Made by a program: the position numbers and the translations under genes
Assembly: GCA_903867855.1 (NCBI GenBank)
Contig: CAIPTA010000188.1
Location: 1 to 42,002 of the forward strand
Direction of reading: 5' to 3'
Length of the DNA: 42,002 nucleotides
Source: Oligoflexia bacterium
GTDB lineage: Bacteria; Bdellovibrionota; UBA1018; CAIPTA01
Shown here: positions 26,318 through 36,098 of the stretch, piece after piece
Numbering within the stretch: the first letter of the stretch is position 1
How the letters are laid out: each line of letters opens with the position of its first letter
Notes under the pieces: generated by a model
What the model was told of the DNA's origin: nothing
Databases searched by the model: none
What the model saw: only the letters and a program-made list of their open reading frames with translations

Positions 26318-28021
26318 CTAAAACAGAACGCGAGTGATATCGTTGTAAAACGCAAATACCATCAGGATCAGAATGAGGGATAAGCCCACTTTCAAGAAAG
26401 CCTGGGTGATATTTTGCGAGATCGGACGACCACGGATCGACTCCACAATCGCGAGAATAATATAGCCACCATCAAGCACTGGCACTGGGAGTAGGTTGAA
26501 TACTCCAAGGCTGATGGAAATGATCGCCATGATCTGTAAAAACTCTCTCCAACCACGGGAAGAAAGTGTTTCCCCTGCAAGTTTTCCAATCATGATAGGG
26601 CCCCCCATGCTCTTCATGGAAGCTTCGCCAGTGGCTAGTTTCTTTAATCCCACTACGGTCTGAGCCGTATGTTTCGCAGCCTCTCCCACTCCAATATAAA
26701 GCGCCTTGAAGGGATTAAAGGTGCGCTCTAAGAAAACGCTTTTTGGAAGCTGCGCTTTTCCCGCGGAGACGATCCCAATCGTATACGCCATGAAACTTTG
26801 GCCAAGAGGATCTTTATTTTTCGTGGCACTCACGCCGGAATTGATATTTTGTAATTTACCGTCGCGAACGATGTTGAGCACTACGGCATTATCGAGGTTC
26901 TTAGCAGCCTTGGCGGCGCTTTCGCCACTTGTTTGGATCGTAGAGCGAAGCGATTCAAAGCTATAGATTCTAATTGAGTTCACAGCAAGTAAATGATCGC
27001 CCTTTTTGATTCCTGCTTTGTCGGCAGGGGAACCCTTCACCACTTCACCCACGAAGAGTTCGCCGTTGAAGAGTTCGTTCGCCTCTAGAAAACGGGCCGC
27101 ATTCCAATCTGGTGTTTTCACCATGGTGGAAATGTCAGGCGAGAGAAGATCTAGCTTTTGATTGGCTCGTTCCACAGTGAAAGGAATTTTTGAGGGAAGA
27201 GAGTTGAGATTTGCTTCCACCACCGCTTCTAGATCTTCCCAGGAACTAATCTCCGCGCCATTGAAGCGAAGCAATTTGTCTCCATTTTGAATGCCCCATG
27301 CTTGGTTAGCTCCAGATACAGCGAAGACTGCTTCCCGACCAAATGGTTCTAGGCCATCGAGTTGACCTGCCTGAGAGCTATCTCCACCTGCATCGGCCAA
27401 GCTCTGGCGATGAATCGGAAGGCGAAAGCTAAGAGCTTTTCCATCACGCTCAACATTGAATGGAATTTGTTTATCTGCACTGATCGCGATTTCGTGATCA
27501 ATTGCTTCGAAATCGTGCATGGATTTTTCATTAACAGTCTTGATCACATCGCCAGAACGCAAGCCCGCTTGGTAGGCCGCCGTTCCGTAGACCACTCGGG
27601 TAGCAAGAGCAGGAAGCTTTTGCACGCCAGCCATTGCGAGTAGGGAGAAAATAAATACGGCTAAAAAATAATTGAATACAGGGCCACCAGCGAGCACGCT
27701 GATTTTTTGGAGTAGGCCTTTTTCAGAAAAAGCACGAGTGGGCTGTGGATTCGGATCCTTGGCTAATTCTTCAGGGTCTTGGCCGTAAATTTTTACGAAG
27801 CCGCCCAATGGTACCAGCGACAAAACATATTCTGTTTCGCCGCGCTTTTTCGAGAAAAGTTTTGGACCAAATCCAATGGAAAAAGTGTCTACGCGAATTC
27901 CGCACCACTTGGCAAAAATGAAGTGACCAAATTCGTGAATCGCGATCACTCCACCGAGCAGAGTTATAATCGCGAAGGCGTATTCGAGAGAAGCTAAAAT
28001 ATGGGTGATAAAGTTAGGCAT
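26318..28021 (-). CDS. rseP: Site-2 protease RseP with three PDZ-like segments
   Basis: This 567-residue inner-membrane zinc protease belongs to the RseP/S2P family (M50B), which cleaves anti-sigma factors and leftover signal peptides within the membrane. The zinc site HEFGH is at 29-33 and the LDG motif (NLLPVPVLDGG) at 509-519. Membrane helices lie near residues 12-32, 108-132, 493-513 and 543-560. Between them I count three PDZ-like units (about 138-205, 225-295 and 322-395). Each has a repeated GL/GI-x-x-GD pattern (AGLRSGDVI, WGIQNGDKL, AGIKKGDHL). The E. coli protein is about 450 residues and has two, so this one is longer by roughly a domain. It follows cdsA after 27 bases; dxr, often found here, is absent. 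Confidence 0.93.
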   Translation of the reverse strand: MPNFITHILASLEYAFAIITLLGGVIAIHEFGHFIFAKWCGIRVDTFSIGFGPKLFSKKRGETEYVLSLVPLGGFVKIYGQDPEELAKDPNPQPTRAFSEKGLLQKISVLAGGPVFNYFLAVFIFSLLAMAGVQKLPALATRVVYGTAAYQAGLRSGDVIKTVNEKSMHDFEAIDHEIAISADKQIPFNVERDGKALSFRLPIHRQSLADAGGDSSQAGQLDGLEPFGREAVFAVSGANQAWGIQNGDKLLRFNGAEISSWEDLEAVVEANLNSLPSKIPFTVERANQKLDLLSPDISTMVKTPDWNAARFLEANELFNGELFVGEVVKGSPADKAGIKKGDHLLAVNSIRIYSFESLRSTIQTSGESAAKAAKNLDNAVVLNIVRDGKLQNINSGVSATKNKDPLGQSFMAYTIGIVSAGKAQLPKSVFLERTFNPFKALYIGVGEAAKHTAQTVVGLKKLATGEASMKSMGGPIMIGKLAGETLSSRGWREFLQIMAIISISLGVFNLLPVPVLDGGYIILAIVESIRGRPISQNITQAFLKVGLSLILILMVFAFYNDITRVLF

Positions 28022-28048
28022 TCGAGGATTTTAGCATAGGCGTTTGCC

Positions 28049-28876
28049 TCAGGCCAAAATCTGAATCAAGAAGTAGAAAAATGGTGCAGCTAGTATAAGA
28101 CTATCGAAACGATCATATACCCCACCGTGTCCGGGAAATATTGTCCCGCTATCCTTCACTGCAGCGGCGCGTTTCACTAAGGATTCCAATAGGTCACCTG
28201 CTTGGGCAACAATATTGCTTAGGGCGCAAATCAAGCAGAGTTGCCACAGACCGATTTGCGGCAGTAATAAGAAGTGCAGTGCAGCAGCTGTTAGCAGGGA
28301 AAATAGAATCGCCGTGACAGCGCCCTCTACACTCTTTCCGGGGCTGAGCAGCGGCGAGAGCTTATGGCGTCCAAAATTTTTGCCGCCATAGTAGGCCGCT
28401 GAATCGCCGCCCCAAATCACGAGTAGAAGGAGAAATAAAAGCGATGGTCCTGCAGGCAGTGCGTGCAAGCGGGGAACATATTGCAGAAAAACGATGATAT
28501 AAAAAAAACCTGTGATCTGGATCATTGCATCTTTGAGTGGCGCGAGCAGCGCTTCATTGGTTTTTTCGTGGTGGCCAATCCAGAGAGCAAGCAACAAAAT
28601 AGATAGAATGGTGACGAAGAAGGGTGCGAAATGTAGCTCTTCCCGGAAATAAAAAACTACTAGATTTGCAAAGGCGAGCCCGAGCGAAAATAGGCGCTTG
28701 AGGCGGAATGCTGGGTGATGCCGATCCAAGAGCATGGTGAGAAATTCATAGTAGGCAGCTAGGGAAAGCAGGCCGGTGATGAACACCACGCCTGGCTGAC
28801 GAAAGCTAAAGTAAATCGTGAAGAGAACAGCTAGCCCGCTAAAGGCTGTGATGAGGCGCTTGTGATGCTCGGTCAT
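28049..28876 (-). CDS. cdsA: Phosphatidate cytidylyltransferase
   Basis: This protein of about 275 residues makes CDP-diacylglycerol from phosphatidate and CTP, the branch point for bacterial phospholipids. It is a polytopic inner-membrane protein with about seven or eight helices. The family signature is at its C-terminal half: GGDSAAYYGGKNFGRHKLSPLLSPGKSVEG, of which the first part binds CTP, followed by GDLLESLVKR and KDSGTIFPGHGGVYDRFDS. I place the start at the ATG at 28876, which has GAGGGAG nine bases upstream and overlaps the uppS stop (ATGA). The frame is open for 50 more codons upstream, but that part lies inside uppS and is not family-like. Confidence 0.93.
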   Translation of the reverse strand: MTEHHKRLITAFSGLAVLFTIYFSFRQPGVVFITGLLSLAAYYEFLTMLLDRHHPAFRLKRLFSLGLAFANLVVFYFREELHFAPFFVTILSILLLALWIGHHEKTNEALLAPLKDAMIQITGFFYIIVFLQYVPRLHALPAGPSLLFLLLLVIWGGDSAAYYGGKNFGRHKLSPLLSPGKSVEGAVTAILFSLLTAAALHFLLLPQIGLWQLCLICALSNIVAQAGDLLESLVKRAAAVKDSGTIFPGHGGVYDRFDSLILAAPFFYFLIQILA

Positions 28877-29604
28877 TTGCTGAGCTCCCTCTGGCTGGTG
28901 CCCTCTACTCCGCCAAAGCGGCGCTCTCTTCCAGCAAATACATCTAGTGCTTCTTGCAAATGCTCCACGGTGAAATCTGGCCAGCAAGTATCCGTAAAAT
29001 AAAGTTCCGCGTAGGCAATCTGCCAAAGCAGAAAATTTGAAACTCGATGATCTCCGCCCGTGCGAATAAGCAGATCTGGATCCGGCGTGCCATTGGTATA
29101 GAGCGACTGATCGATCAGGGCCTCATCAATTTTACTTGGATCAAGTTTTCCTGAGGCTGCTTGAGCCGCAATTTTTTTCACCGCATCCGTAAGCTCTCTT
29201 CGCGATCCATACGAGAGGGCGAGCTGCAAAATCATGCCGGTATTTTTTTCTGTCGCCTTCGTGAGGCGGGCAAGTTCCTCTCGCACATTTTTGGGCAGCA
29301 TATCGATGCAGCCAATGGCGTGAAAACGAAGGTTCTTTGTGATGATCTCTTCTGTTTCATTCGCGAGATAGCGATGAAGCAGCTTCATGAGAAAGTTTAC
29401 TTCGAGGGAGGGGCGCTGCCAATTTTCGGTGGAGAAGGTATAAAGCGTGAGGGCTTCAATATCGCGATCGGCACACGCGCGAATCACTTCACGAGCACGC
29501 TCTACGCCACGGGCGTGACCGAAAGTACGGTTGTGATTCCGTTTCTTGGCCCAGCGGCCATTGCCGTCCATGATGATCGCCACATGGCGGGGAAGCTTTT
29601 CCAT
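28873..29604 (-). CDS. uppS: Undecaprenyl diphosphate synthase
   Basis: This protein of about 243 residues is a cis-prenyltransferase making the C55 lipid carrier for peptidoglycan and O-antigen. The catalytic segment is HVAIIMDGNGRWAKKR, with the conserved aspartate in MDGNG, followed by GHARGVERAREV. LTLYTFSTENWQRP and the C-terminal DLLIRTGGDHRVSNFLLWQ...ELYFTDTCWPDF are the remaining family blocks. I use the ATG at 29604. A TTG at 29634, overlapping the frr stop, would extend the protein by ten residues. The order frr-uppS-cdsA-rseP is classical. Confidence 0.94.
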   Translation of the reverse strand: MEKLPRHVAIIMDGNGRWAKKRNHNRTFGHARGVERAREVIRACADRDIEALTLYTFSTENWQRPSLEVNFLMKLLHRYLANETEEIITKNLRFHAIGCIDMLPKNVREELARLTKATEKNTGMILQLALSYGSRRELTDAVKKIAAQAASGKLDPSKIDEALIDQSLYTNGTPDPDLLIRTGGDHRVSNFLLWQIAYAELYFTDTCWPDFTVEHLQEALDVFAGRERRFGGVEGTSQRELSK

Positions 29605-29630
29605 GATAGTGTGAGCGGCTGACGAAGGCG

Positions 29631-30185
29631 TCAAACCGTCATGATCTCTTTCTCTTTTTCGCCGAGCACTTTGTCGATTTCAGCAATGGCAAGATCAGTT
29701 TTCTTTTGGATTTCTTCCTGGCCGCGTTTCACATCATCCTGCGCGATCACTTTATCTTTCTCGAGTTTTTTTAATTGTTCATTCGCATCGCGGCGGCTAT
29801 TGCGTACGGAAACCTTACCGTCTTCGCCCATTTTTTTACATTGCTTCACGAGATCTTTGCGGCGCTCTTCGTTTAGCGGTGGCACAGGCACGCGAATCAA
29901 TTTGCCATCGTTCATGGGAGTCATGCCTAGGTTCGCTCCGATGATAGCCTTCTCGATGGCTGGCAGAAGGGCAGATTCCCAAGATTGCACCTGAATAGTA
30001 CGAGCGTCTGGAGTGGAAACGTTCGCCACTTGCTTCAAAGGAGTGGGGGTGCCGTAGTAATCCACGATCACAGAATCCAAGAAGGAAATATTGGCGCGAC
30101 CAGTACGCACTTTGGCAAGGTGTTCACGCAAGGATTTGATCGCAGTTTGGTTGGCAGCTTCAAATTTTTTGATCGTGTCTTTCAT
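29631..30185 (-). CDS. frr: Ribosome recycling factor
   Basis: This 184-residue protein is the ribosome recycling factor, which with EF-G splits post-termination ribosomes. The three-helix bundle sequence is easily recognised: LAKVRTGRANISFLDSVIVDYYGTPTPL, the QVANVSTPDARTI beta region, and LTEERRKDL-like PLNEERRKDLVKQ near the C-terminal half. AGGAGATGAA directly before the ATG is a strong ribosome site. It lies 17 bases after pyrH. Confidence 0.97.
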   Translation of the reverse strand: MKDTIKKFEAANQTAIKSLREHLAKVRTGRANISFLDSVIVDYYGTPTPLKQVANVSTPDARTIQVQSWESALLPAIEKAIIGANLGMTPMNDGKLIRVPVPPLNEERRKDLVKQCKKMGEDGKVSVRNSRRDANEQLKKLEKDKVIAQDDVKRGQEEIQKKTDLAIAEIDKVLGEKEKEIMTV

Positions 30186-30202
30186 TTCATCTCCTAGAGC
30201 AA

Positions 30203-31581
<1,379 letters not shown>

Positions 31582-31629
31582 AAAACACCTCTATATAAAA
31601 ATTGGTAAGTAGTGAAAAAAGAGAAGGCC

Positions 31630-32466
31630 TTACGCCTTCTCCGTAACTTCTTCTTCTAGCTTCATGGCAAGCTCTGCTTCGTCTGGCGTTACAAGGTCGA
31701 TATGACCTTCGAAACGGGAAACAGGGGTTGCAGAACCATCTTCTTTTTCTTCTTGGATTTCGTTTGCACGAAGCTTCTCTTGGAATTTCGCTTGGCCCTC
31801 TAAGCAAGAATCAGCCATGAGAGAGCAGAAAAGACGGATGGATTTAATTGCATCGTCGTTACCTGGGATCACGAAATCAATACCTTCTGGGTCACAGTTG
31901 GTATCAACCACAGCGATCACTGGGATGCCGAGACGGTTCGCTTCAAGAACAGCAGTTTTCTCTTTGGAAGGATCGATGATGAAAAGAGCTCCTGGCACTT
32001 TTCTCATTTCTTTAATACCGCCCAAGTTCTTTTGGAGTTTTTGACGGTGCTTATCCAAGCGAGCTAAATGCTTTTTGTTCATAGCAGCGAGTTCGCCAGA
32101 TTCGTCCATCGCATTGTATTTCTTGAGGTGATCGATCGAAGCTTTGATGGTGGTATAGTTCGTGAGAGTTCCACCGAGCCAACGGTTCGTTACACAGAAT
32201 TGTTCGCCACGAATCGCTTCTTGGAAGACGATATCGCGAGCTTGTTTCTTGGTACCAACGAATAGAACTTTTTTCCCTTCGCTCGTTACTTTTTTTGCGA
32301 AATCGATCGCATCGCGAGTCATATTGAGGGTTTTTTGAAGGTCGATAATATAGATCCCATTACGAGCGCCATATACGTATGGCTTCATTTTTGGGTTCCA
32401 GCGTTTCGTTTGGTGACCGAAGTGAACACCTGCTTCAAGCAGGTCTTTCATGACTACATTAGGCAT
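31630..32466 (-). CDS. rpsB: 30S ribosomal protein S2
   Basis: This 278-residue protein is S2 of the small subunit. Signatures are [19 protein letters not shown] near the start, [35 protein letters not shown] and the [31 protein letters not shown] segment. A Glu/Lys-rich C-terminal tail follows. AGGGA nine bases before the ATG is its ribosome site. It heads a fourteen-gene minus-strand run reaching to 18522. In the 188 bases upstream I see no convincing promoter, only a TTTAAT -10-like element without a good -35. Confidence 0.97.
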   Translation of the reverse strand: MPNVVMKDLLEAGVHFGHQTKRWNPKMKPYVYGARNGIYIIDLQKTLNMTRDAIDFAKKVTSEGKKVLFVGTKKQARDIVFQEAIRGEQFCVTNRWLGGTLTNYTTIKASIDHLKKYNAMDESGELAAMNKKHLARLDKHRQKLQKNLGGIKEMRKVPGALFIIDPSKEKTAVLEANRLGIPVIAVVDTNCDPEGIDFVIPGNDDAIKSIRLFCSLMADSCLEGQAKFQEKLRANEIQEEKEDGSATPVSRFEGHIDLVTPDEAELAMKLEEEVTEKA

Positions 32467-32654
32467 TACAGATTCCCTTTCTAGTGGTAGTTATTTCCGC
32501 CCATTTCTTAACCTGATAATTAAATCAAGCACTTACCTTTCGACCTAAACAGCGGGAGCAGTTCAGACCGAAGAAATGGTGTGAGTTGGAGTGTTTCTTA
32601 GCATGAAAATCTTCTAGATTTCAAGCGTCTTGGGAATTTCGCCGATAGAGAAAG

Positions 32655-33188
32655 GTGACATTTGAAGCATTAAAAATAGAAGAGCAGATAACTCAGTCGG
32701 ATCAGGTGCCGAACGCGACTCATTGCGCAATGATGGCGAGACGTCGTTTTCTCGCCACATTCGTGGATATCTGCGTGGTGCAGGGAATCGCACTATATAT
32801 TGCGCCACTCATTGCCTACGCGTTTTTGTTGGGCAGTGAATCGGAGTTTCACCGCCTGCATGCTGACACTGCGTTCAATTTGTTTTTCGATTCTCTACAG
32901 TATGGCTTCTTTTGGGTATGGGGCGGGAGCTCCCTTGTGTTGTGGGCAAGTTACTCGGTGGCAGGATTCTGTTTCTACGGCAAAAGTTTTGGATCCGCGC
33001 TGCTTGGTTTGAAATTGGTGACCCCGAGTGGAGCAAACCCTTCGGCTGCGGCGGTGATTGTGCGCTCTCTATTTTTTGCGCTTTCGCTTTTTTTGATGGG
33101 AATCCCACTATTGGCGATGGTTCGCCGCCGCGAGCTCAAAGCATGGCACGATCATGCGAGCTCTACGCAGTTTGAGTTAGCGGATTAA
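32655..33188 (+). CDS. RDD family membrane protein
   Basis: This protein of about 177 residues has the RDD-domain layout: ARRRFLATFVDICVVQG opens the first helix, where the Arg and Asp that name the family are visible. Two to three further helices follow, then GKSFGSALLGLKLV and a C-terminal RRRELKAWHDHASST, typical of the domain end. RDD proteins are inner-membrane proteins of mostly unknown or transport-related function. The frame starts with GTG at 32655; the ATGs at codons 26-27, just before the first helix, are possible alternatives. Its stop codon overlaps the stop of the convergent ftsK. Confidence 0.8.
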   Translation: MTFEALKIEEQITQSDQVPNATHCAMMARRRFLATFVDICVVQGIALYIAPLIAYAFLLGSESEFHRLHADTAFNLFFDSLQYGFFWVWGGSSLVLWASYSVAGFCFYGKSFGSALLGLKLVTPSGANPSAAAVIVRSLFFALSLFLMGIPLLAMVRRRELKAWHDHASSTQFELAD

Positions 33189-35680
33189 ACTCTCGGCGAA
33201 ATCACCGTGCGAGGCTTCGAGCCCTCAGCCTGCCCCACCACGCCTTGTGCTTCCATGAGTTCCACAAAGCGAGCAGCCTTATTATAGCCGATGCGGAGAC
33301 GCCTTTGTAAATACGACGCACTGATGGAGCCGGCACTATACGCAATATCGAGGGCTTGCTGGTAGAGCGGATCATTCATATCTTCCGTAGCGCCTGCGGC
33401 ACCACCAGCCATCATATCCTCTTCGGGATCTACTAAGATATCATCCCGATAGTTGGGCTTGCCTTGGGCTTTCCAGAAATTTGTGATTTGGTCGATCTCT
33501 TCATCTCGTAAGTACGCGCCGTGCATGCGCACAAGGCGGGAATCGCCGGAAGGCATATAGAGCATATCGCCTTGGCCTAGCAGTTTCTCGGCGCCACTCG
33601 TTTCAAAGATCACACGCGAGTCGATCTTCGAGCTCACCTTGAAGCAGATCCGAGATGGCAAGTTGGCCTTGATGAGACCGGTGATTACATCCGTAGAAGG
33701 GCGCTGGGTAGCGAGCACGAGGTGCATCCCGGCAGCACGAGCTTTCTGAGCGATTCGGCAAATATTATTTTCTACGTCGGCTTTTGCTGTCATCATCAAA
33801 TCCGCTAACTCATCGATCACGATCACGAGCTTCGGCATTTTTTCCGGCGTGATATAATCATCGAAACTTTCTTTCTCGTGATTTAAGAGCTTGGCCATGG
33901 CATCGGCGCCAAGCTTTTCCACTTTCTGGTTGAAGCTTTCCAAATCGCGCACACCCGCTTTGGCAATCAAGCGATAACGACGCTCCATCTCCTGCACGGC
34001 CCAGCCGAGCGCAAGGCTCGCTTTTTTCGGCTCGGTGACAACGGGAAGCAGCAAGTGAGGGATATCATTATAGGCCGTCAACTCGATTTGTTTAGGATCG
34101 ATCAAAATCAGGTTCAGCTCATTCGGGTTGAAGCGATAGAGAAGCGAGGCGAGCAGGGTATTGATAAAAACAGATTTTCCCGAGCCAGTGGTACCAGCCA
34201 CCAAGAGGTGAGGCATTTTTTTGAGGTCTGCAGTTTGGGGCTTGCCGAAAATATCTTTTCCAATCGCGATGGGAATCGAGTGACTCTTCGATTGAAAGGT
34301 TTCGGCGCCCACGATTTCTTTGAAGAGCACACTTTTACGTTTGCGGTTTGGCACTTCAATACCCACCACATCGCGGCCAGGAATTGGCGCCACGATGCGC
34401 ACGCTGTCGGCGGAGAGGCCCATGGCGAGATCATCGGAGCGGCTCTCGATGGAATTCACTTTTACGCCGGCTCCAGGCTTAAACTCATACATAGTTACCA
34501 CTGGTCCGTATTTTACGGCTTCGATGTGACCAGGGATTTTATGTTCAGAGAGTTTTTCCATGATCATTTGAGATTTTTGTTGGAGCTCCTCTTTATCGAT
34601 TTCGTCGTCTTGCACAATTGGGGAGGCGAGAAAAGAAAGTGGCGGTAATTTATAGTACGCTTTTTTTCCAAGAGCTGCTTTTACGGAATGCTCATTTTGC
34701 GTCACTGCTTTTTTCATGAGGTTCATCAGTCCGCTTGGCTTCTCGCCTACCTCTGGGGTGCTTTCTTGATTAAAAAGAATTTCCGCATCGGAGGTGAGTT
34801 TATCTTTATCCGTGATGATCTCGGGAGTATAGGCCGGAACTTCGGTGAGGTGTTCTGCACCAACAGCCATGGGCAATTGGATCACATTGGATTCTACTTC
34901 TGGCTCCGGCATGCTCACGTGAGCCAATTCAATTTTCGGAGCAGGCACTGCCTCGGGGGCTTTCTCTTTTGCCTTCATCGATTCGCGAATAAAGTTTCCA
35001 GTTTCAGCGAGCGCACTTTTTAATATCGGGCGTATTGCTGTTTCCGCACTTTGCAGGGCGCTCCAGGCTTGCATCCCAGCAATAGCGAGTAGACTTGCCA
35101 CAAGGTAGCCGCCCTTCGTGAAGCCGAGCCAAGCATAGAGAGCCATATCGCGAATGCTAATTTTCGTAGAGAGACTCAAGGCAAAAATAAAAATGCAGGT
35201 GGTGAGGAGGGCTGCACCCACTGTATTTAAATAGCTGTGAAAAAATCCGCCGAGTAGGGAACCGATAAGTCCGCCCATGGGGATTTTCGCGTCTCCTATA
35301 TGGAGAGGATGTTTTACTAGGCCAAAGCAGGCGCTGGTGGCGAGTAGTAAAAAGAAAAAACTTCCGCAAGCTAGGAACCATTCTGTGCGCGAAACCCTGC
35401 GAATGAGGGCGACGGCTGCCATCGCGAAAATAGCGACTTGCATGAAGGCAGCAGCGCCGAACACCTGGAGTAGTAATGCCGCCCACTGGCTTCCAAGAAT
35501 TCCGCCAAGATTTTTTGCTTCCCTGCTGGAGGCTGTAAACAGTGATGGATCGCTGCTCGAGAAGGAAAATAAAGTTATTGCAGTGAAGACAGCAAAGAAT
35601 ACAAAGCAGAGCGCGAGAAAATCACGCAGTAAAGGAGACGAAAGTGAATTGGATTTTTTCTTAGGATTTGTTGTTGCCAT
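33185..35680 (-). CDS. ftsK: DNA translocase FtsK
   Basis: This protein of about 831 residues is an FtsK/SpoIIIE-type translocase that anchors at the division septum and pumps chromosome ends toward XerCD/dif. Four membrane helices lie in the first 185 residues. A linker of about 160 residues rich in Pro, Glu and Ala follows. The motor has Walker A GTTGSGKS (about residues 496-503), Walker B KLVIVIDELADLMM and RAAGMHLVLATQRPSTDVITG. The last 65 residues are the winged-helix gamma domain that reads KOPS sites. I use the ATG at 35680. A GTG 13 codons upstream coincides with the predicted transcription start, so it is unlikely to be used. Confidence 0.95.
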   Translation of the reverse strand: MATTNPKKKSNSLSSPLLRDFLALCFVFFAVFTAITLFSFSSSDPSLFTASSREAKNLGGILGSQWAALLLQVFGAAAFMQVAIFAMAAVALIRRVSRTEWFLACGSFFFLLLATSACFGLVKHPLHIGDAKIPMGGLIGSLLGGFFHSYLNTVGAALLTTCIFIFALSLSTKISIRDMALYAWLGFTKGGYLVASLLAIAGMQAWSALQSAETAIRPILKSALAETGNFIRESMKAKEKAPEAVPAPKIELAHVSMPEPEVESNVIQLPMAVGAEHLTEVPAYTPEIITDKDKLTSDAEILFNQESTPEVGEKPSGLMNLMKKAVTQNEHSVKAALGKKAYYKLPPLSFLASPIVQDDEIDKEELQQKSQMIMEKLSEHKIPGHIEAVKYGPVVTMYEFKPGAGVKVNSIESRSDDLAMGLSADSVRIVAPIPGRDVVGIEVPNRKRKSVLFKEIVGAETFQSKSHSIPIAIGKDIFGKPQTADLKKMPHLLVAGTTGSGKSVFINTLLASLLYRFNPNELNLILIDPKQIELTAYNDIPHLLLPVVTEPKKASLALGWAVQEMERRYRLIAKAGVRDLESFNQKVEKLGADAMAKLLNHEKESFDDYITPEKMPKLVIVIDELADLMMTAKADVENNICRIAQKARAAGMHLVLATQRPSTDVITGLIKANLPSRICFKVSSKIDSRVIFETSGAEKLLGQGDMLYMPSGDSRLVRMHGAYLRDEEIDQITNFWKAQGKPNYRDDILVDPEEDMMAGGAAGATEDMNDPLYQQALDIAYSAGSISASYLQRRLRIGYNKAARFVELMEAQGVVGQAEGSKPRTVISPRV

Positions 35681-35725
35681 ATATATGTAAAGTGTAAGGA
35701 ATTTTTTGTCGGCGCACAAAAGAGG

Positions 35726-35754
35726 ATTAAAGTTTTACGGATGCCGTGTGGCAA
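35726..35754 (-). promoter_or_regulatory. Sigma-70-type promoter of ftsK
   Basis: The minus strand has TTGCCA (35754-35749), a 17-base spacer, and TTTAAT (35731-35726); each hexamer matches five of six consensus bases. Transcription would start near 35719, leaving a leader of about 39 bases. Confidence 0.65.
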
Positions 35755-35818
35755 TAAACGTCGCCGTGTAAGAAAATGCTGCAATCGGATAAAACAGAGG
35801 AAAATCTTTTGATTGGTG

Positions 35819-35846
35819 TTGACTTGAGTCTCAGAGTGCTTAAATC
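35819..35846 (+). promoter_or_regulatory. Possible promoter of the first outer-membrane protein gene
   Basis: TTGACT (35819-35824) and TAAATC (35841-35846) with a 16-base spacer lie in the 418-base gap between ftsK and the porin. They would give a leader of about 245 bases. The match is moderate and no better candidate stands closer to the gene. Confidence 0.35.
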
Positions 35847-35948
35847 TGTTATCAAAGTTACCTCGAGTGGACGAAGTCTGAATAAAAACATGGAGAAGCA
35901 ATTTTCTGTGTGAGTAGCGGATCAGTTTGCTGATTAAAGCCTACGGAA

Positions 35949-36076
35949 CTTCTTCACTTCCCTGATTGCTGAAAAGCAAAGAGGTGAGCGAAGAAGGTCT
36001 GTAAGCAAGTAAATCGGTAATTGTTGGCTGGGAAGTTCAACGTAGGACGTTTGCGAAGCTCCTTCTCTAAAGGAGC
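35949..36076 (+). promoter_or_regulatory. Structured 5' leader of the porin mRNA
   Basis: Two stem-loops can be drawn. The first (about 35949-35997) pairs CTTCTT with AAGAAG at its base and has an inner TTGCT-GAAA-AGCAA hairpin. The second pairs GCTCCTT (36058-36064) with AAGGAGC (36070-36076) around five bases. It ends about ten bases before the Shine-Dalgarno sequence (AGGAG, 36087-36091). Such leaders often stabilise abundant porin mRNAs. Confidence 0.45.
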
Positions 36077-36098
36077 AAAACTAAATAGGAGTGATCTA

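Noticed and set aside
28877..29026. N-terminal 50-residue extension of CdsA
   Set aside because: It lies inside uppS, is Arg/Cys-rich and not CdsA-like, and a good ribosome site precedes the internal ATG.
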